A DNA stretch of 7,507 nt from Candidatus Hydrogenedens sp. Its GTDB lineage: Bacteria; Hydrogenedentota; Hydrogenedentia; Hydrogenedentales; Hydrogenedentaceae. Positions 1-6,741 of this stretch are shown piece by piece. A program made the translations under genes and the position numbers. The first letter of the stretch is position 1; each line of letters starts with the position of its first letter. The stretch lies in NCBI GenBank assembly GCA_035378955.1, contig DAOSUS010000069.1, positions 9,061 through 16,567 on the forward strand. The letters are read 5' to 3'. Under the pieces are notes generated by a model. The model searched no databases and was not told the DNA's origin. It saw nothing but the letters and a program-made list of their open reading frames with translations.

Positions 1-1
1 T

Positions 2-745
2 ATTAATCCCGAAGATAATTTTCATGAAGTTGCAATTGCCATCCATTCCGCTCAGAAGCTATCCAATAACCCTTCATTACCTGTATTAAAAGCGGCTACT
101 TTCCTGCCCGATAATACAATCGTAAAATTCGACCTCGCAATAACCAATAGTTTAAAAAACTTGCTTATGCAACTTCCACGACAGGATTCATCGGGAAAAT
201 TAAAGAATAGTTTAGGTCGTATTGGTGGTTTAATTAACTCACCTTTGTTTCAGGATGAACTATCTATTGGAATATTACCTCCTACGGAAGGAGATATGCC
301 GGGTATTATTCTAATCACTATGTGTAACCAAATAGATACCTTGAAATCTCTATTAGGTATTACAGCAGTAGCCGAAGAACCTATAAACGGATTTGAGGTA
401 TTAAAAGCCGATTTGCAAAAATTGGCAAAAATTCCTCTATCTTTTTATATTGGTTTAAAATCTCCTCATGTGATTGTAACAAATAATAAAGACCAACTTG
501 CCCAAGTCATTGAAAAAATTTCCCAACCTCCTCAGGAAAACACCAATCAAAACATGCAAAATACCTGCCCGTATGGATTTATCTCTAACGATGCAAATGC
601 CATGAATACATTCTTCGCCAACAATCCTGACCTTTTGAAAATAGACGCTGTTAAAACTCTTTCAAAAATATTACCTAATATTCCTGAAATGTGTATGTAT
701 AATAATGATGCCTGGTATTTGTTGAAAATAAAAGCAACCATATAG
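2..745 (+). CDS. C-terminal part of an unrecognised protein, possibly DUF3352-like (5' end outside window)
   Basis: The reading frame is open from the first complete codon at position 2 to a TAG at 743-745, giving 247 residues with no start in sight. The first internal ATG (161) is not the real start, because the coding frame continues upstream of it without a stop. The visible part has no membrane helix, no cysteine cluster and no catalytic motif I recognise. It alternates hydrophobic strands and amphipathic helices. One stretch runs from a strand (PGIILITM) through a helix (LKSLLG) and the segment NGFEVLKADL to a second strand (HVIVTNN) and a helix (QLAQVIEKI). That order resembles DUF3352-type extracytoplasmic proteins of unknown function, but the resemblance is a pattern impression only. 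The stop lies 12 bases before the cyclophilin-like gene, so the two are probably co-transcribed. No function is assigned. Confidence 0.8.
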   Translation: MNPEDNFHEVAIAIHSAQKLSNNPSLPVLKAATFLPDNTIVKFDLAITNSLKNLLMQLPRQDSSGKLKNSLGRIGGLINSPLFQDELSIGILPPTEGDMPGIILITMCNQIDTLKSLLGITAVAEEPINGFEVLKADLQKLAKIPLSFYIGLKSPHVIVTNNKDQLAQVIEKISQPPQENTNQNMQNTCPYGFISNDANAMNTFFANNPDLLKIDAVKTLSKILPNIPEMCMYNNDAWYLLKIKATI

Positions 746-757
746 CAGGTTAGAATT

Positions 758-1153
758 ATGAACAATGAGAGAATTATTCTTATCTCATGGGAAGGTTGTA
801 CATTGAAAGGGGTATTGAATGATTCTCCCACTGCCAGTAAGTTATGGGAAATACTTCCTGTTCATTCTATAACCCATCGTTGGGGAAATGAAATATACTT
901 TGAAGTTCCTATAAAAACAACGCTGGAAGAAAACGCAACGGATGTTGTTCCGCCAGGGACTATTTGTTTTTGGGTAGAAGGCAATTCTATTGCGATACCT
1001 TTCGGGAAAACACCTGTTTCAATAGGAAATGAGTGTAGGCTTATCACGGATGTAAACATAATCGGTAAAATTTTAAGTCCGATTGACCCCTTATTTTCTG
1101 TTAAAGAAGCCACCAAAATAAAAATTCAGAAATCTAACGGAACTAAATCATAA
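758..1153 (+). CDS. Small cyclophilin-like fold protein (TM1367/DUF369 type)
   Basis: This 131-residue soluble protein matches the single-domain cyclophilin-like family typified by Thermotoga TM1367, whose usual length is about 120-130 residues. The family landmarks appear in order: an N-terminal strand (ERIILISWEG, 4-13), an amphipathic helix (ASKLWEILP, 26-34), the WGNEIYFEVP block (42-51), a glycine turn with FWVEG (71-75), IPFGKTP (80-86) and VNIIGKI (99-105). Family members share the beta-barrel of cyclophilins but generally lack the peptidyl-prolyl isomerase active-site residues, and their biochemical role is unsettled. There is no signal peptide or membrane segment, so it is probably cytosolic. 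The ATG start has only a weak upstream AGG (747-749, 8 bases away). It sits 12 bases after the preceding stop and 20 bases before the next start, so it is probably part of an operon and perhaps translationally coupled. Confidence 0.85.
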   Translation: MNNERIILISWEGCTLKGVLNDSPTASKLWEILPVHSITHRWGNEIYFEVPIKTTLEENATDVVPPGTICFWVEGNSIAIPFGKTPVSIGNECRLITDVNIIGKILSPIDPLFSVKEATKIKIQKSNGTKS

Positions 1154-1161
1154 CCTTATTC

Positions 1162-1176
1162 GGAGATATAGGATTG
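1162..1176 (+). promoter_or_regulatory. Ribosome binding site that decides a TTG start
   Basis: GGAG at 1162-1165 lies 8 bases before the TTG at 1174-1176. No ATG or GTG occurs in frame between the previous gene's stop and this point or in the following N-terminal coding region, so TTG is the best-supported start of the solenoid protein. Confidence 0.6.
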
Positions 1177-2037
1177 AAGGTTTTTTATTGGTATTGGAAT
1201 GAATTTTTAGGCAAGATTATCTCCAAAACAGAGGATATTACTGGTTATGAACTGATAGAACCCTGGGCACCGATAGTAGTAAAAGGTGCTATTACTTTTT
1301 TTATTCTCTTATTAATTTACGAAATTTATCTCAGGATTTATAAATTTTGGCGAAGACGAGAATTTATATCTGAAAGCACACCCGTTATTCCTCCTTCATC
1401 AGAAACTGTAGATAAAGAATCAGAGTTTATTCAACAATTAGAATCCTTAAAAGCACCTCAACAAACTATCGAACGATTGAAGAAAGAGAAAAAATATGAC
1501 CAGTTGGGTGAAGTATATGTATCCATGCAGAAATATAAAGAGGCAGGTTGGGCATTTGAAAAAGCAGGGATGTTAAAAAGAGCCGCAACAGAATATGCCA
1601 AGGCAGGCAAAACGGAGTATTCGGCAAAGTTATTACTAAGAGCCAATGAACCTCAACAGGCTGTCCAGTTATTGGTAAGCATTGGAAAGACTAAAAAAGC
1701 AGGAAAATGGTTGGAAAGGGAGGGAAAACTGGATATAGCAAGTTTCCTGTGGTGGGAAGTGGGGTATTATAAAAGAGCTGTTTCATTATGGTTAAAGTGG
1801 ATGAATACTTTAAATAATAACCCTCAGGAAAAAGCAATTTTTTTTAACAAAATCATTCAATATATCTATAAAAATGGGATTCATAACATCCCTGATAAGT
1901 ATAAAAAATCTCTTTTAGAACCTTTAAGTCAGCAAATGATTTTAGAAAAAAGATATGACCTTGCTATTGATTTATTAAAAAATTGCGGAGAACATCAAAA
2001 AGCAGAAATGTTACTAAAACAATTAACAAGAAAATAA
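1174..2037 (+). CDS. Membrane-anchored alpha-solenoid (TPR-like) protein with 13-residue repeats
   Basis: The 287-residue protein starts at a TTG. A short N-terminal segment (1-35) precedes one transmembrane helix (about 36-54, VVKGAITFFILLLIYEIYL), which is followed by a basic stretch (FWRRR, 58-62) that predicts a cytosolic C-terminal part. After a proline/serine-rich linker (about 64-85) comes a regular helical array. From residue 96 to 212 the sequence divides into nine consecutive 13-residue units without a gap, with a small residue, usually alanine, at the third position of most units (137, 163, 176, 189, 202) and commonly glycine at the eleventh. Two more units of the same length form the C terminus (262-287). 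Such arrays occur in SNAP-, IFT- and TPR-like solenoids that serve as protein-binding scaffolds. No enzymatic motif is visible. The gene ends 18 bases from the convergent DUF4129 gene. A scaffold role in an envelope complex is plausible but inferred. Confidence 0.8.
   Translation: MKVFYWYWNEFLGKIISKTEDITGYELIEPWAPIVVKGAITFFILLLIYEIYLRIYKFWRRREFISESTPVIPPSSETVDKESEFIQQLESLKAPQQTIERLKKEKKYDQLGEVYVSMQKYKEAGWAFEKAGMLKRAATEYAKAGKTEYSAKLLLRANEPQQAVQLLVSIGKTKKAGKWLEREGKLDIASFLWWEVGYYKRAVSLWLKWMNTLNNNPQEKAIFFNKIIQYIYKNGIHNIPDKYKKSLLEPLSQQMILEKRYDLAIDLLKNCGEHQKAEMLLKQLTRK
1459..1809 (+). repeat. Coding tandem array: nine 13-residue (39-base) helical units
   Basis: Residues 96-212 of the solenoid protein split into nine units of exactly 13 residues. 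Units 3 to 7 are KEAGWAFEKAGML, KRAATEYAKAGKT, EYSAKLLLRANEP, QQAVQLLVSIGKT and KKAGKWLEREGKL. The repeat is visible only at protein level. The 39-base DNA units have diverged strongly, which suggests an old array rather than recent slippage. Confidence 0.7.
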
Positions 2038-2054
2038 AAGTGGTGGAGACTTTT
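2036..2054. terminator. Possible weak bidirectional terminator in the convergent gap
   Basis: A perfect inverted repeat, AAAAGT (2036-2041) and ACTTTT (2049-2054), encloses a 7-base loop GGTGGAG. It sits between two convergent genes and overlaps the last two bases of the TAA stop at 2035-2037. An A run on one arm and a T run on the other would give a U tract in either direction. The stem is only 6 pairs with a single G-C pair, so it may not terminate on its own. Confidence 0.25.
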
Positions 2055-2055
2055 C

Positions 2056-3792
2056 TCAATAAACAACCCTGTTTCTCACTCGATTATATGAAATCCAGAA
2101 CTTGCGTAAACGGTCAAGAATCTTCTCATCAAAAACTATTGGAGAAAAAGCGGCTATTTGATACAACTGAGTAATTTCTTCTATTTCTTCGCGTAATACT
2201 TCTAAACTCTGCGGTAAATTTTGTAAAAATTCTAATGGCGTTTCGCTATGTTTTTTCGGGACACCTAAATCTTCTGCCAACGCACAGAGTGCTAAATAGG
2301 CATATTCTATATGTTCATTAGGGTTAAATTTTTTGCTCATTTCAGGATGGGATAATGAACTCACAAATTTAATGGATTTGGATTTATTAACCGATACCCT
2401 CTTCCTGATTTTTAACTGTTTTGGTCTTCGTTCAATAAATCTTTTTAACCATTGAAATCCAATTTTACCTTTTTGCACAGACATCTGCAACCATTTTACA
2501 AACATTCTTTTAACTGCTTGAAATAGAACCCATACACTCACAAGGACAAGAATTGTGATTATCACATATCCTAATTTTTGAAGTAACATCTGTTGTTGCC
2601 ATATTTCCGTAGGAGTTGCCACAACAGGATTTAATTTGAAGGCACTTCCACGAACCCATGGGTCTGCTTGATGTTCTGCAACATAAAAAGGTTTGGGCAA
2701 TGCAGGTAATGGAAGATAGGCAGAAGCTACCATAGCAATAATAATTATTGACAATCCTGAAATAACCCATGTAATACCTAACAAAGAAGGGACAGAAACT
2801 CTTCGCACTTTATAATATTCCCTAAGTCCTCCAAGACTTGTCATTACAAGGAGCAATAAAGCGGAAAAGACATATAGCACAAGATAAAACCATCCAGCAT
2901 TGATTATCTCCTGACCTCCATTTACAAGGATACGAAGTCCTAAAGAAAAAATCCCCATAACAGGAATGCTAAAGAACAATATTGATATACCTGCGGGAAT
3001 TTTGGAAAGGCGGTCTCCAAGTCCCATAATACTGTATGTAATATCTTTCACTGAAGGTTCTTTAAAAGTTAGTTGTGTAGGGTCAACCGCTTCCAATTCG
3101 TAAAACAAATCGGGACCTGTCGTTTTAGATTTTTTTCGGGATTTTTGTTCTCTACTTTTTTCGAATGCCTTACTCAGACTGGTGGCTATACCGATTTCTC
3201 CTGCACTTATATTCTCATCAATACAACATTCATAAGTTATCCTATTCGTAAGCCACCACAAGAATATTACAACGCCCATATTTGACAGGAAAGCCATAAA
3301 GTTATTCCCCGTAACAAGGTTGTATATGAAGGAACCTGTTCCGTATGCAGAGGTGCTAACCATAACATAAAAACTTATTGTTAAGCCCAAAGCGAAACCA
3401 TAAACAACCCCATCTTCTACACTTTCCGTTGCAAAAATCCTGTTTACAGCCACAACACCCAAAATAAAACAAAAAACAACAAATCTTAAATTACTATCAT
3501 TAACCGCTGTATATATGTATCGAACATCTAACAGGAAAAATACAATAGACCATAGTAATATTAAAATAAGAAAGGGATTGATAATACTAAGAAGTGTATC
3601 GGTAAGTGTCCATTTTGCTTGAAAATCCATACCTCCAATTTTTTTGTTTCTTGTTAGATTTATATCTAAAAAATCTTCACGGACAGGAATTCGGGGTGGA
3701 GGCGTTTCTTCATTTGCTACTTTAGAAGAAGGCTTTTCTTCTTTTTCACTCCACGATAAACTGCCATCTTCCATCCATTCTGGAATTCTCAT
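2056..3792 (-). CDS. Polytopic membrane protein with C-terminal DUF4129-like domain, no transglutaminase core
   Basis: This 578-residue protein has a charged, proline-containing N-terminal tail (1-65) with no signal peptide. Hydrophobic segments follow at about 71-91, 103-121, 125-147, 166-184, 268-290, 301-321, 335-358 and 406-427. A lysine/arginine-rich cytosolic loop (about 205-225) separates the first four from the rest. A basic stretch (428-475) then leads to a soluble C-terminal domain (about 493-571) that fits DUF4129: HIEYAYLAL, a short LGVPKK turn, the SETPLEFLQNLP block (516-527), an EEITQLYQIAAFSP helix and a final RLRKFW helix. In TgpA-like relatives a transglutaminase/protease domain precedes the last membrane helix; here the loop at that position (about 359-405) is only about 47 residues and has no Cys-His-Asp triad. 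Its ATG lies 2 bases after the DUF58 stop, with GGAG 7 bases upstream, so the two are co-translated. It probably acts with the DUF58 protein at the membrane. Confidence 0.8.
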   Translation of the reverse strand: MRIPEWMEDGSLSWSEKEEKPSSKVANEETPPPRIPVREDFLDINLTRNKKIGGMDFQAKWTLTDTLLSIINPFLILILLWSIVFFLLDVRYIYTAVNDSNLRFVVFCFILGVVAVNRIFATESVEDGVVYGFALGLTISFYVMVSTSAYGTGSFIYNLVTGNNFMAFLSNMGVVIFLWWLTNRITYECCIDENISAGEIGIATSLSKAFEKSREQKSRKKSKTTGPDLFYELEAVDPTQLTFKEPSVKDITYSIMGLGDRLSKIPAGISILFFSIPVMGIFSLGLRILVNGGQEIINAGWFYLVLYVFSALLLLVMTSLGGLREYYKVRRVSVPSLLGITWVISGLSIIIIAMVASAYLPLPALPKPFYVAEHQADPWVRGSAFKLNPVVATPTEIWQQQMLLQKLGYVIITILVLVSVWVLFQAVKRMFVKWLQMSVQKGKIGFQWLKRFIERRPKQLKIRKRVSVNKSKSIKFVSSLSHPEMSKKFNPNEHIEYAYLALCALAEDLGVPKKHSETPLEFLQNLPQSLEVLREEIEEITQLYQIAAFSPIVFDEKILDRLRKFWISYNRVRNRVVY

Positions 3793-3803
3793 TATTAGAC
3801 TCC
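3790..3803 (-). promoter_or_regulatory. Ribosome binding site inside the upstream gene's end
   Basis: On the minus strand GGAG (3803-3800) lies 7 bases before the ATG at 3792-3790. It is located within the last codons of the DUF58 gene. The arrangement supports both the chosen start and translational coupling of the pair. Confidence 0.6.
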
Positions 3804-5105
3804 AATCCTTTGAGGTGCTATATAAAACAAATCCTGTTCATGTTGTATATGAAAAACGAAAATTCCTAATTTTCCTAATTTGATAACTGCTTCTTGATAG
3901 GCATTGTCATCTTTAATAATAAAAACATTAACAATAAATCCCCTTGCTTTCATATTTTCAATAACTGAAGCAAGATCATCTGAAACTTGGGGAACTATTA
4001 AAACAAGAGCGTTATCTCTTGGAATATGAGGTGCAGTTATTTGTAAGAGATAAGTCATACTCACTATTTTATTGGGAACAATTCTCGCAAGATTTTCTAA
4101 TATTTTTTGTAATTGAACAGGAGACCTTTTGGTAGGAACCATAAGAGGACTTATACGCTCTGGTTGTATTTCCTGGACCAATTTTGTAATCAGGTCATCA
4201 CGAGCAAGAGATGTTTCGGAGTCTCTTTGGTATTTTGCTGTATCACTTGCATCAAGTCCATTGGTAACCAAACCTACAGGTTCACCGGAAAGGTAAAGAA
4301 GATAAGCAATAGAGGCTGTCGTTGTTATAGCCAATTCCATTCGTTCTTCTCGATTCTGTGGAAGGTAGTTATCTTCAAACATATCTATAGCAAGAGTGGC
4401 ACCTAATACAGTTGCGGGTTCATAGGTTTTTACTTGTAATTTATTTGCTTTAGCAGAAACTTTCCAATGAATGGATTTTATGGGGTCTCCAGGCACATAT
4501 TCCCGTATTCCATAAATTCGTGTTGGGTCTTCATAAATTTTATGGGACACTCTTACAGGTCCATGTGGTCTCCTCGTGGATACTTGAAAACTTTTTATAT
4601 ATACCACAGAAGGTAATACAGTTATATATTCTTGCTTATCATCTGTTCGGAAGCGTCTTTGTAATCCAAAGAAATCCCCTGTTTCTAACATCAAAGGACC
4701 AATCTTATGATAACCCCGTCTTGGAAATCGCAACTTGTAAGAAATTGTAACCATTTCATCAGGCATGAGCATTAAAAATTGTGCATTCGACCCTATACAT
4801 TCACTTCCCGAAGGAATAATATCCTCCACATATACCCATGGTACAGGTAACCAAAATTTGTTACGAACAAAAACAGTTACTTCTACTTCCTGCCCTTCAT
4901 TGATAATCAAAGGACCAACAGAGCGATTACACTCTATGATTTTTAACCATAACCTGTTCAGAAAATCAGAAATTACAAAAATCATCAAAAAAACATAAAT
5001 TGCATAAACCAGATACATACTCTTGAATAAAAAGCCTAATGATAGGATAAATGCAAGTAAAATTATCCAGAATAGTTTTGATACAATATAATTTCGTTTA
5101 TCCAT
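3795..5105 (-). CDS. DUF58 domain protein
   Basis: The 436-residue protein has two N-terminal membrane helices (about 11-28 and 30-49), followed by a beta-rich region (60-170) and the DUF58 core. The family hallmark is plain at 201-219: REYVPGDPIKSIHWKVSAK, followed by LQVKTYEP. The earlier RFPRRGYHKIGP (126-137) and TGDFFGLQRR (142-151) are also typical. DUF58 proteins usually stand beside MoxR AAA+ ATPases and transglutaminase/DUF4129 membrane proteins; the module's role is poorly defined, with envelope assembly or stress functions proposed. The C-terminal part resembles a vWA-like fold, but its first strand reads LAIDMFEDN (238-246) without a DxSxS metal-site motif. It is the first gene of a two-gene unit, and its ATG is preceded by GGAAG (5113-5109) at short spacing. 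Length and motifs are normal for the family, so the assignment is firm while the function remains open. Confidence 0.92.
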   Translation of the reverse strand: MDKRNYIVSKLFWIILLAFILSLGFLFKSMYLVYAIYVFLMIFVISDFLNRLWLKIIECNRSVGPLIINEGQEVEVTVFVRNKFWLPVPWVYVEDIIPSGSECIGSNAQFLMLMPDEMVTISYKLRFPRRGYHKIGPLMLETGDFFGLQRRFRTDDKQEYITVLPSVVYIKSFQVSTRRPHGPVRVSHKIYEDPTRIYGIREYVPGDPIKSIHWKVSAKANKLQVKTYEPATVLGATLAIDMFEDNYLPQNREERMELAITTTASIAYLLYLSGEPVGLVTNGLDASDTAKYQRDSETSLARDDLITKLVQEIQPERISPLMVPTKRSPVQLQKILENLARIVPNKIVSMTYLLQITAPHIPRDNALVLIVPQVSDDLASVIENMKARGFIVNVFIIKDDNAYQEAVIKLGKLGIFVFHIQHEQDLFYIAPQRIGV

Positions 5106-5125
5106 TTACTTCCGTTCACATTTTT

Positions 5126-5155
5126 TTGACATAAAACATTAAAATCCTTAATAAT
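5126..5155 (+). promoter_or_regulatory. Predicted sigma70-type promoter for the transporter genes
   Basis: A perfect -35 box TTGACA (5126-5131) is followed after 18 bases by AATAAT (5150-5155), a 5 of 6 match to the -10 consensus. Transcription would start near 5162 and give a leader of about 75 bases before the MFS start codon. The background is very AT-rich, so the -10 match alone would mean little; the exact -35 carries the weight. Confidence 0.5.
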
Positions 5156-5184
5156 TGATAAAATATTCTTTCATTATTGGTCAA
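5155..5184 (-). promoter_or_regulatory. Predicted promoter for the DUF58-DUF4129 unit
   Basis: On the minus strand TTGACC (5184-5179, 5 of 6) is followed after 18 bases by TATCAA (5160-5155, 4 of 6), predicting a start near 5148 and a leader of about 43 bases. Its -10 abuts the -10 of the plus-strand promoter, so the two could interfere. It is weaker than the opposite promoter, but it is the best candidate in this gap. Confidence 0.3.
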
Positions 5185-5223
5185 AGTAATTCAAAAGAAA
5201 TAAGTAATAAAATAAACTTATGC

Positions 5224-5239
5224 AAGGAGATTAAAAATG
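5224..5239 (+). promoter_or_regulatory. Strong ribosome binding site of the MFS gene
   Basis: AAGGAGA at 5224-5230 lies 6 bases before the ATG at 5237-5239. It is the best Shine-Dalgarno match in the window and fixes the start of the MFS protein. Confidence 0.75.
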
Positions 5240-6706
5240 AGCCAAGAAATTAAAACCACAAAATTATTTGTAGGTAGTTGTGTAGCCCTTATAGCCACAG
5301 CAATGACCTTCGCTGTATTAAGTGCTATTATGAACCCCTTAAAGCAACAATTTCTTTTAACTAACGAACAGGTAGGTTGGATAGGTGGAGCCGGACTTTG
5401 GGGATTCCCTATATCCATTTTAATTTTTGGACCTCTCTGCTCCGTACTGGGAATTCGATTTTTACTTCGTCTTGCATTCCTATTTTTTGTTAGTGGTATA
5501 TCCCTTATGATTTTTGCGAATGGTTTCTGGATGTTATTTTTTGGAGCATTAACAATTGCCTTTGCCAATGGACTTGTAGAAGGGGCTTGTAATCCATTAG
5601 TGGCTACTTTATATCCTGACCGAAAAACACAAAAGTTAAATCAATTTCATGTATGGTTTCCGGGTGGTATCGTGATTGGTGGATTGCTCTGTTATTTCCT
5701 TGACAAGGCAGGTATTACATCCTGGCAACTTAAAGTAGGTTCTATTTTAATTCCTGCATTCTCTTACGCGTTTATTATGCTCATGGAAAATTTTCCTGTA
5801 ACAGAACGGGCTCAATCGGGTGTAAGTTTTGGTGAAATGATTAAAGAAACATTAGGGAGACCCTTATTTATCCTTTTATTTATCTGCATGATGATGACGG
5901 CTTCTGTTGAATTGGGACCCAATCGTTGGATTCCTTCTGTTCTCGAATCCGGTGGAATTCCGGGAATGTTGGTTTTAGTGTGGACAAGTCTATTAATGGC
6001 ATTGTTAAGACAATTTTCGGGTCCTGTCGTAAACAAACTATCTCCAACGGGAATGTTGTTGAGTTCATCTATTTTATCGGGTATAGGGCTTTACATGCTT
6101 AGTTTTGCCAGTACCTATACTTCCATATTCATCGCTGATACTATCTTTGCATTAGGTGTTTGTTATTTCTGGCCTACTATGTTAGGTGTTGCTGCAGAAA
6201 GAGTTCCTAAAGGCGGTGAATTTGCCCTTGCCTTATTAGGTGTAGCAGGAAATATTGCGGTAGGTCTTTTAACCATACCTTTAATGGGTAGAGTGGCAGA
6301 TTACTACGGACATGAAAAGTTTGATGCACAAAAAACTGTTGCAGTAGTTCAAGAAGTATCTAAAGTATTTCCGGAATACATAAAAAATAAAACCGGAAAA
6401 GAACTGGCCGCAATTAATACCCTTATAGAAGATGCTAAAGAAGTAGAAAATTATTTCGCAACTAACAAAAAACTTCCAGAAATTAAAACAGCAAACCTTT
6501 TAAGGGCTATTCTCTTGTTAGCTCCAGAACAATCTGAGATAAGTAAATCAGCAAAGGAACTATTAAATCCTGCTGAACTATATGGAGGGCGTATTGCTTT
6601 CCGATATGTTTCCGCACTTTGCATTATTCTTGTAATTGTTTTCGGTCTTATTTATGGAAGAGATGTCATGCAAGGTGGATATAAAGCCGAAAAAATAACT
6701 GGTTAA
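5237..6706 (+). CDS. MFS transporter, FucP-like sugar-porter type, with a large insert before TM12
   Basis: The 489-residue membrane protein has the twelve-helix plan of the major facilitator superfamily. Helices are evident from TM1 (about 11-32) through TM4 (about 98-120), TM5 (about 141-158), TM7 (about 207-226), TM10 (about 297-318), TM11 (about 329-351) and TM12 (about 454-475). The TM4-TM5 stretch EGACNPLVATLYPDRKTQ (115-132), then LNQFHVWFPGGIVIGG, resembles the sugar:H+ symporters related to FucP. There an acidic residue next to an NP pair in TM4 is functionally important; E115 is the likely counterpart here. Sugar uptake is therefore likely but the substrate cannot be read. An insert of about 95 hydrophilic, helix-rich residues (about 356-452) separates GRVADYYG at the end of TM11 from TM12, where most MFS proteins have a short loop. 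It has its own promoter and a strong ribosome site, and is followed closely by an AGCS symporter. Confidence 0.88.
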   Translation: MSQEIKTTKLFVGSCVALIATAMTFAVLSAIMNPLKQQFLLTNEQVGWIGGAGLWGFPISILIFGPLCSVLGIRFLLRLAFLFFVSGISLMIFANGFWMLFFGALTIAFANGLVEGACNPLVATLYPDRKTQKLNQFHVWFPGGIVIGGLLCYFLDKAGITSWQLKVGSILIPAFSYAFIMLMENFPVTERAQSGVSFGEMIKETLGRPLFILLFICMMMTASVELGPNRWIPSVLESGGIPGMLVLVWTSLLMALLRQFSGPVVNKLSPTGMLLSSSILSGIGLYMLSFASTYTSIFIADTIFALGVCYFWPTMLGVAAERVPKGGEFALALLGVAGNIAVGLLTIPLMGRVADYYGHEKFDAQKTVAVVQEVSKVFPEYIKNKTGKELAAINTLIEDAKEVENYFATNKKLPEIKTANLLRAILLLAPEQSEISKSAKELLNPAELYGGRIAFRYVSALCIILVIVFGLIYGRDVMQGGYKAEKITG

Positions 6707-6741
6707 TACATCATTAATAAAAACTTTCAGGATACATTTCG

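Noticed and set aside
547..831. 94-codon minus-strand open frame across the end of the first gene and the start of the cyclophilin-like gene
   Set aside because: It is antisense to two well-supported coding frames and has no recognisable domain.
862..1116. 84-codon minus-strand open frame
   Set aside because: It lies entirely antisense to the cyclophilin-like gene, whose family motifs are clear.
1983..2174. 63-codon plus-strand open frame across the convergent gap
   Set aside because: It overlaps the ends of two real genes in another frame, and its composition looks like shadow coding.
3073..3285. 70-codon plus-strand open frame
   Set aside because: It is antisense to the middle loop and a helix of the DUF4129 protein and shows no family motif.
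4113..4998. Three plus-strand open frames of 76-97 codons
   Set aside because: All lie opposite the DUF58 gene, whose hallmark motif confirms the minus strand as coding.
5184..5208. Direct repeat AAGTAAT (5184-5190 and 5202-5208) as a possible operator
   Set aside because: It is a seven-base repeat in a very AT-rich gap with no regulator gene nearby, so chance is a sufficient explanation.
5218..5568. 116-codon minus-strand open frame opposite the MFS start
   Set aside because: It is antisense to the strongly supported N-terminal half of the MFS gene and would run through its ribosome site.
6707..6741. Possible terminator or promoter between the MFS and AGCS genes
   Set aside because: The 35-base gap contains no inverted repeat with a T tract and no convincing -35/-10 pair.
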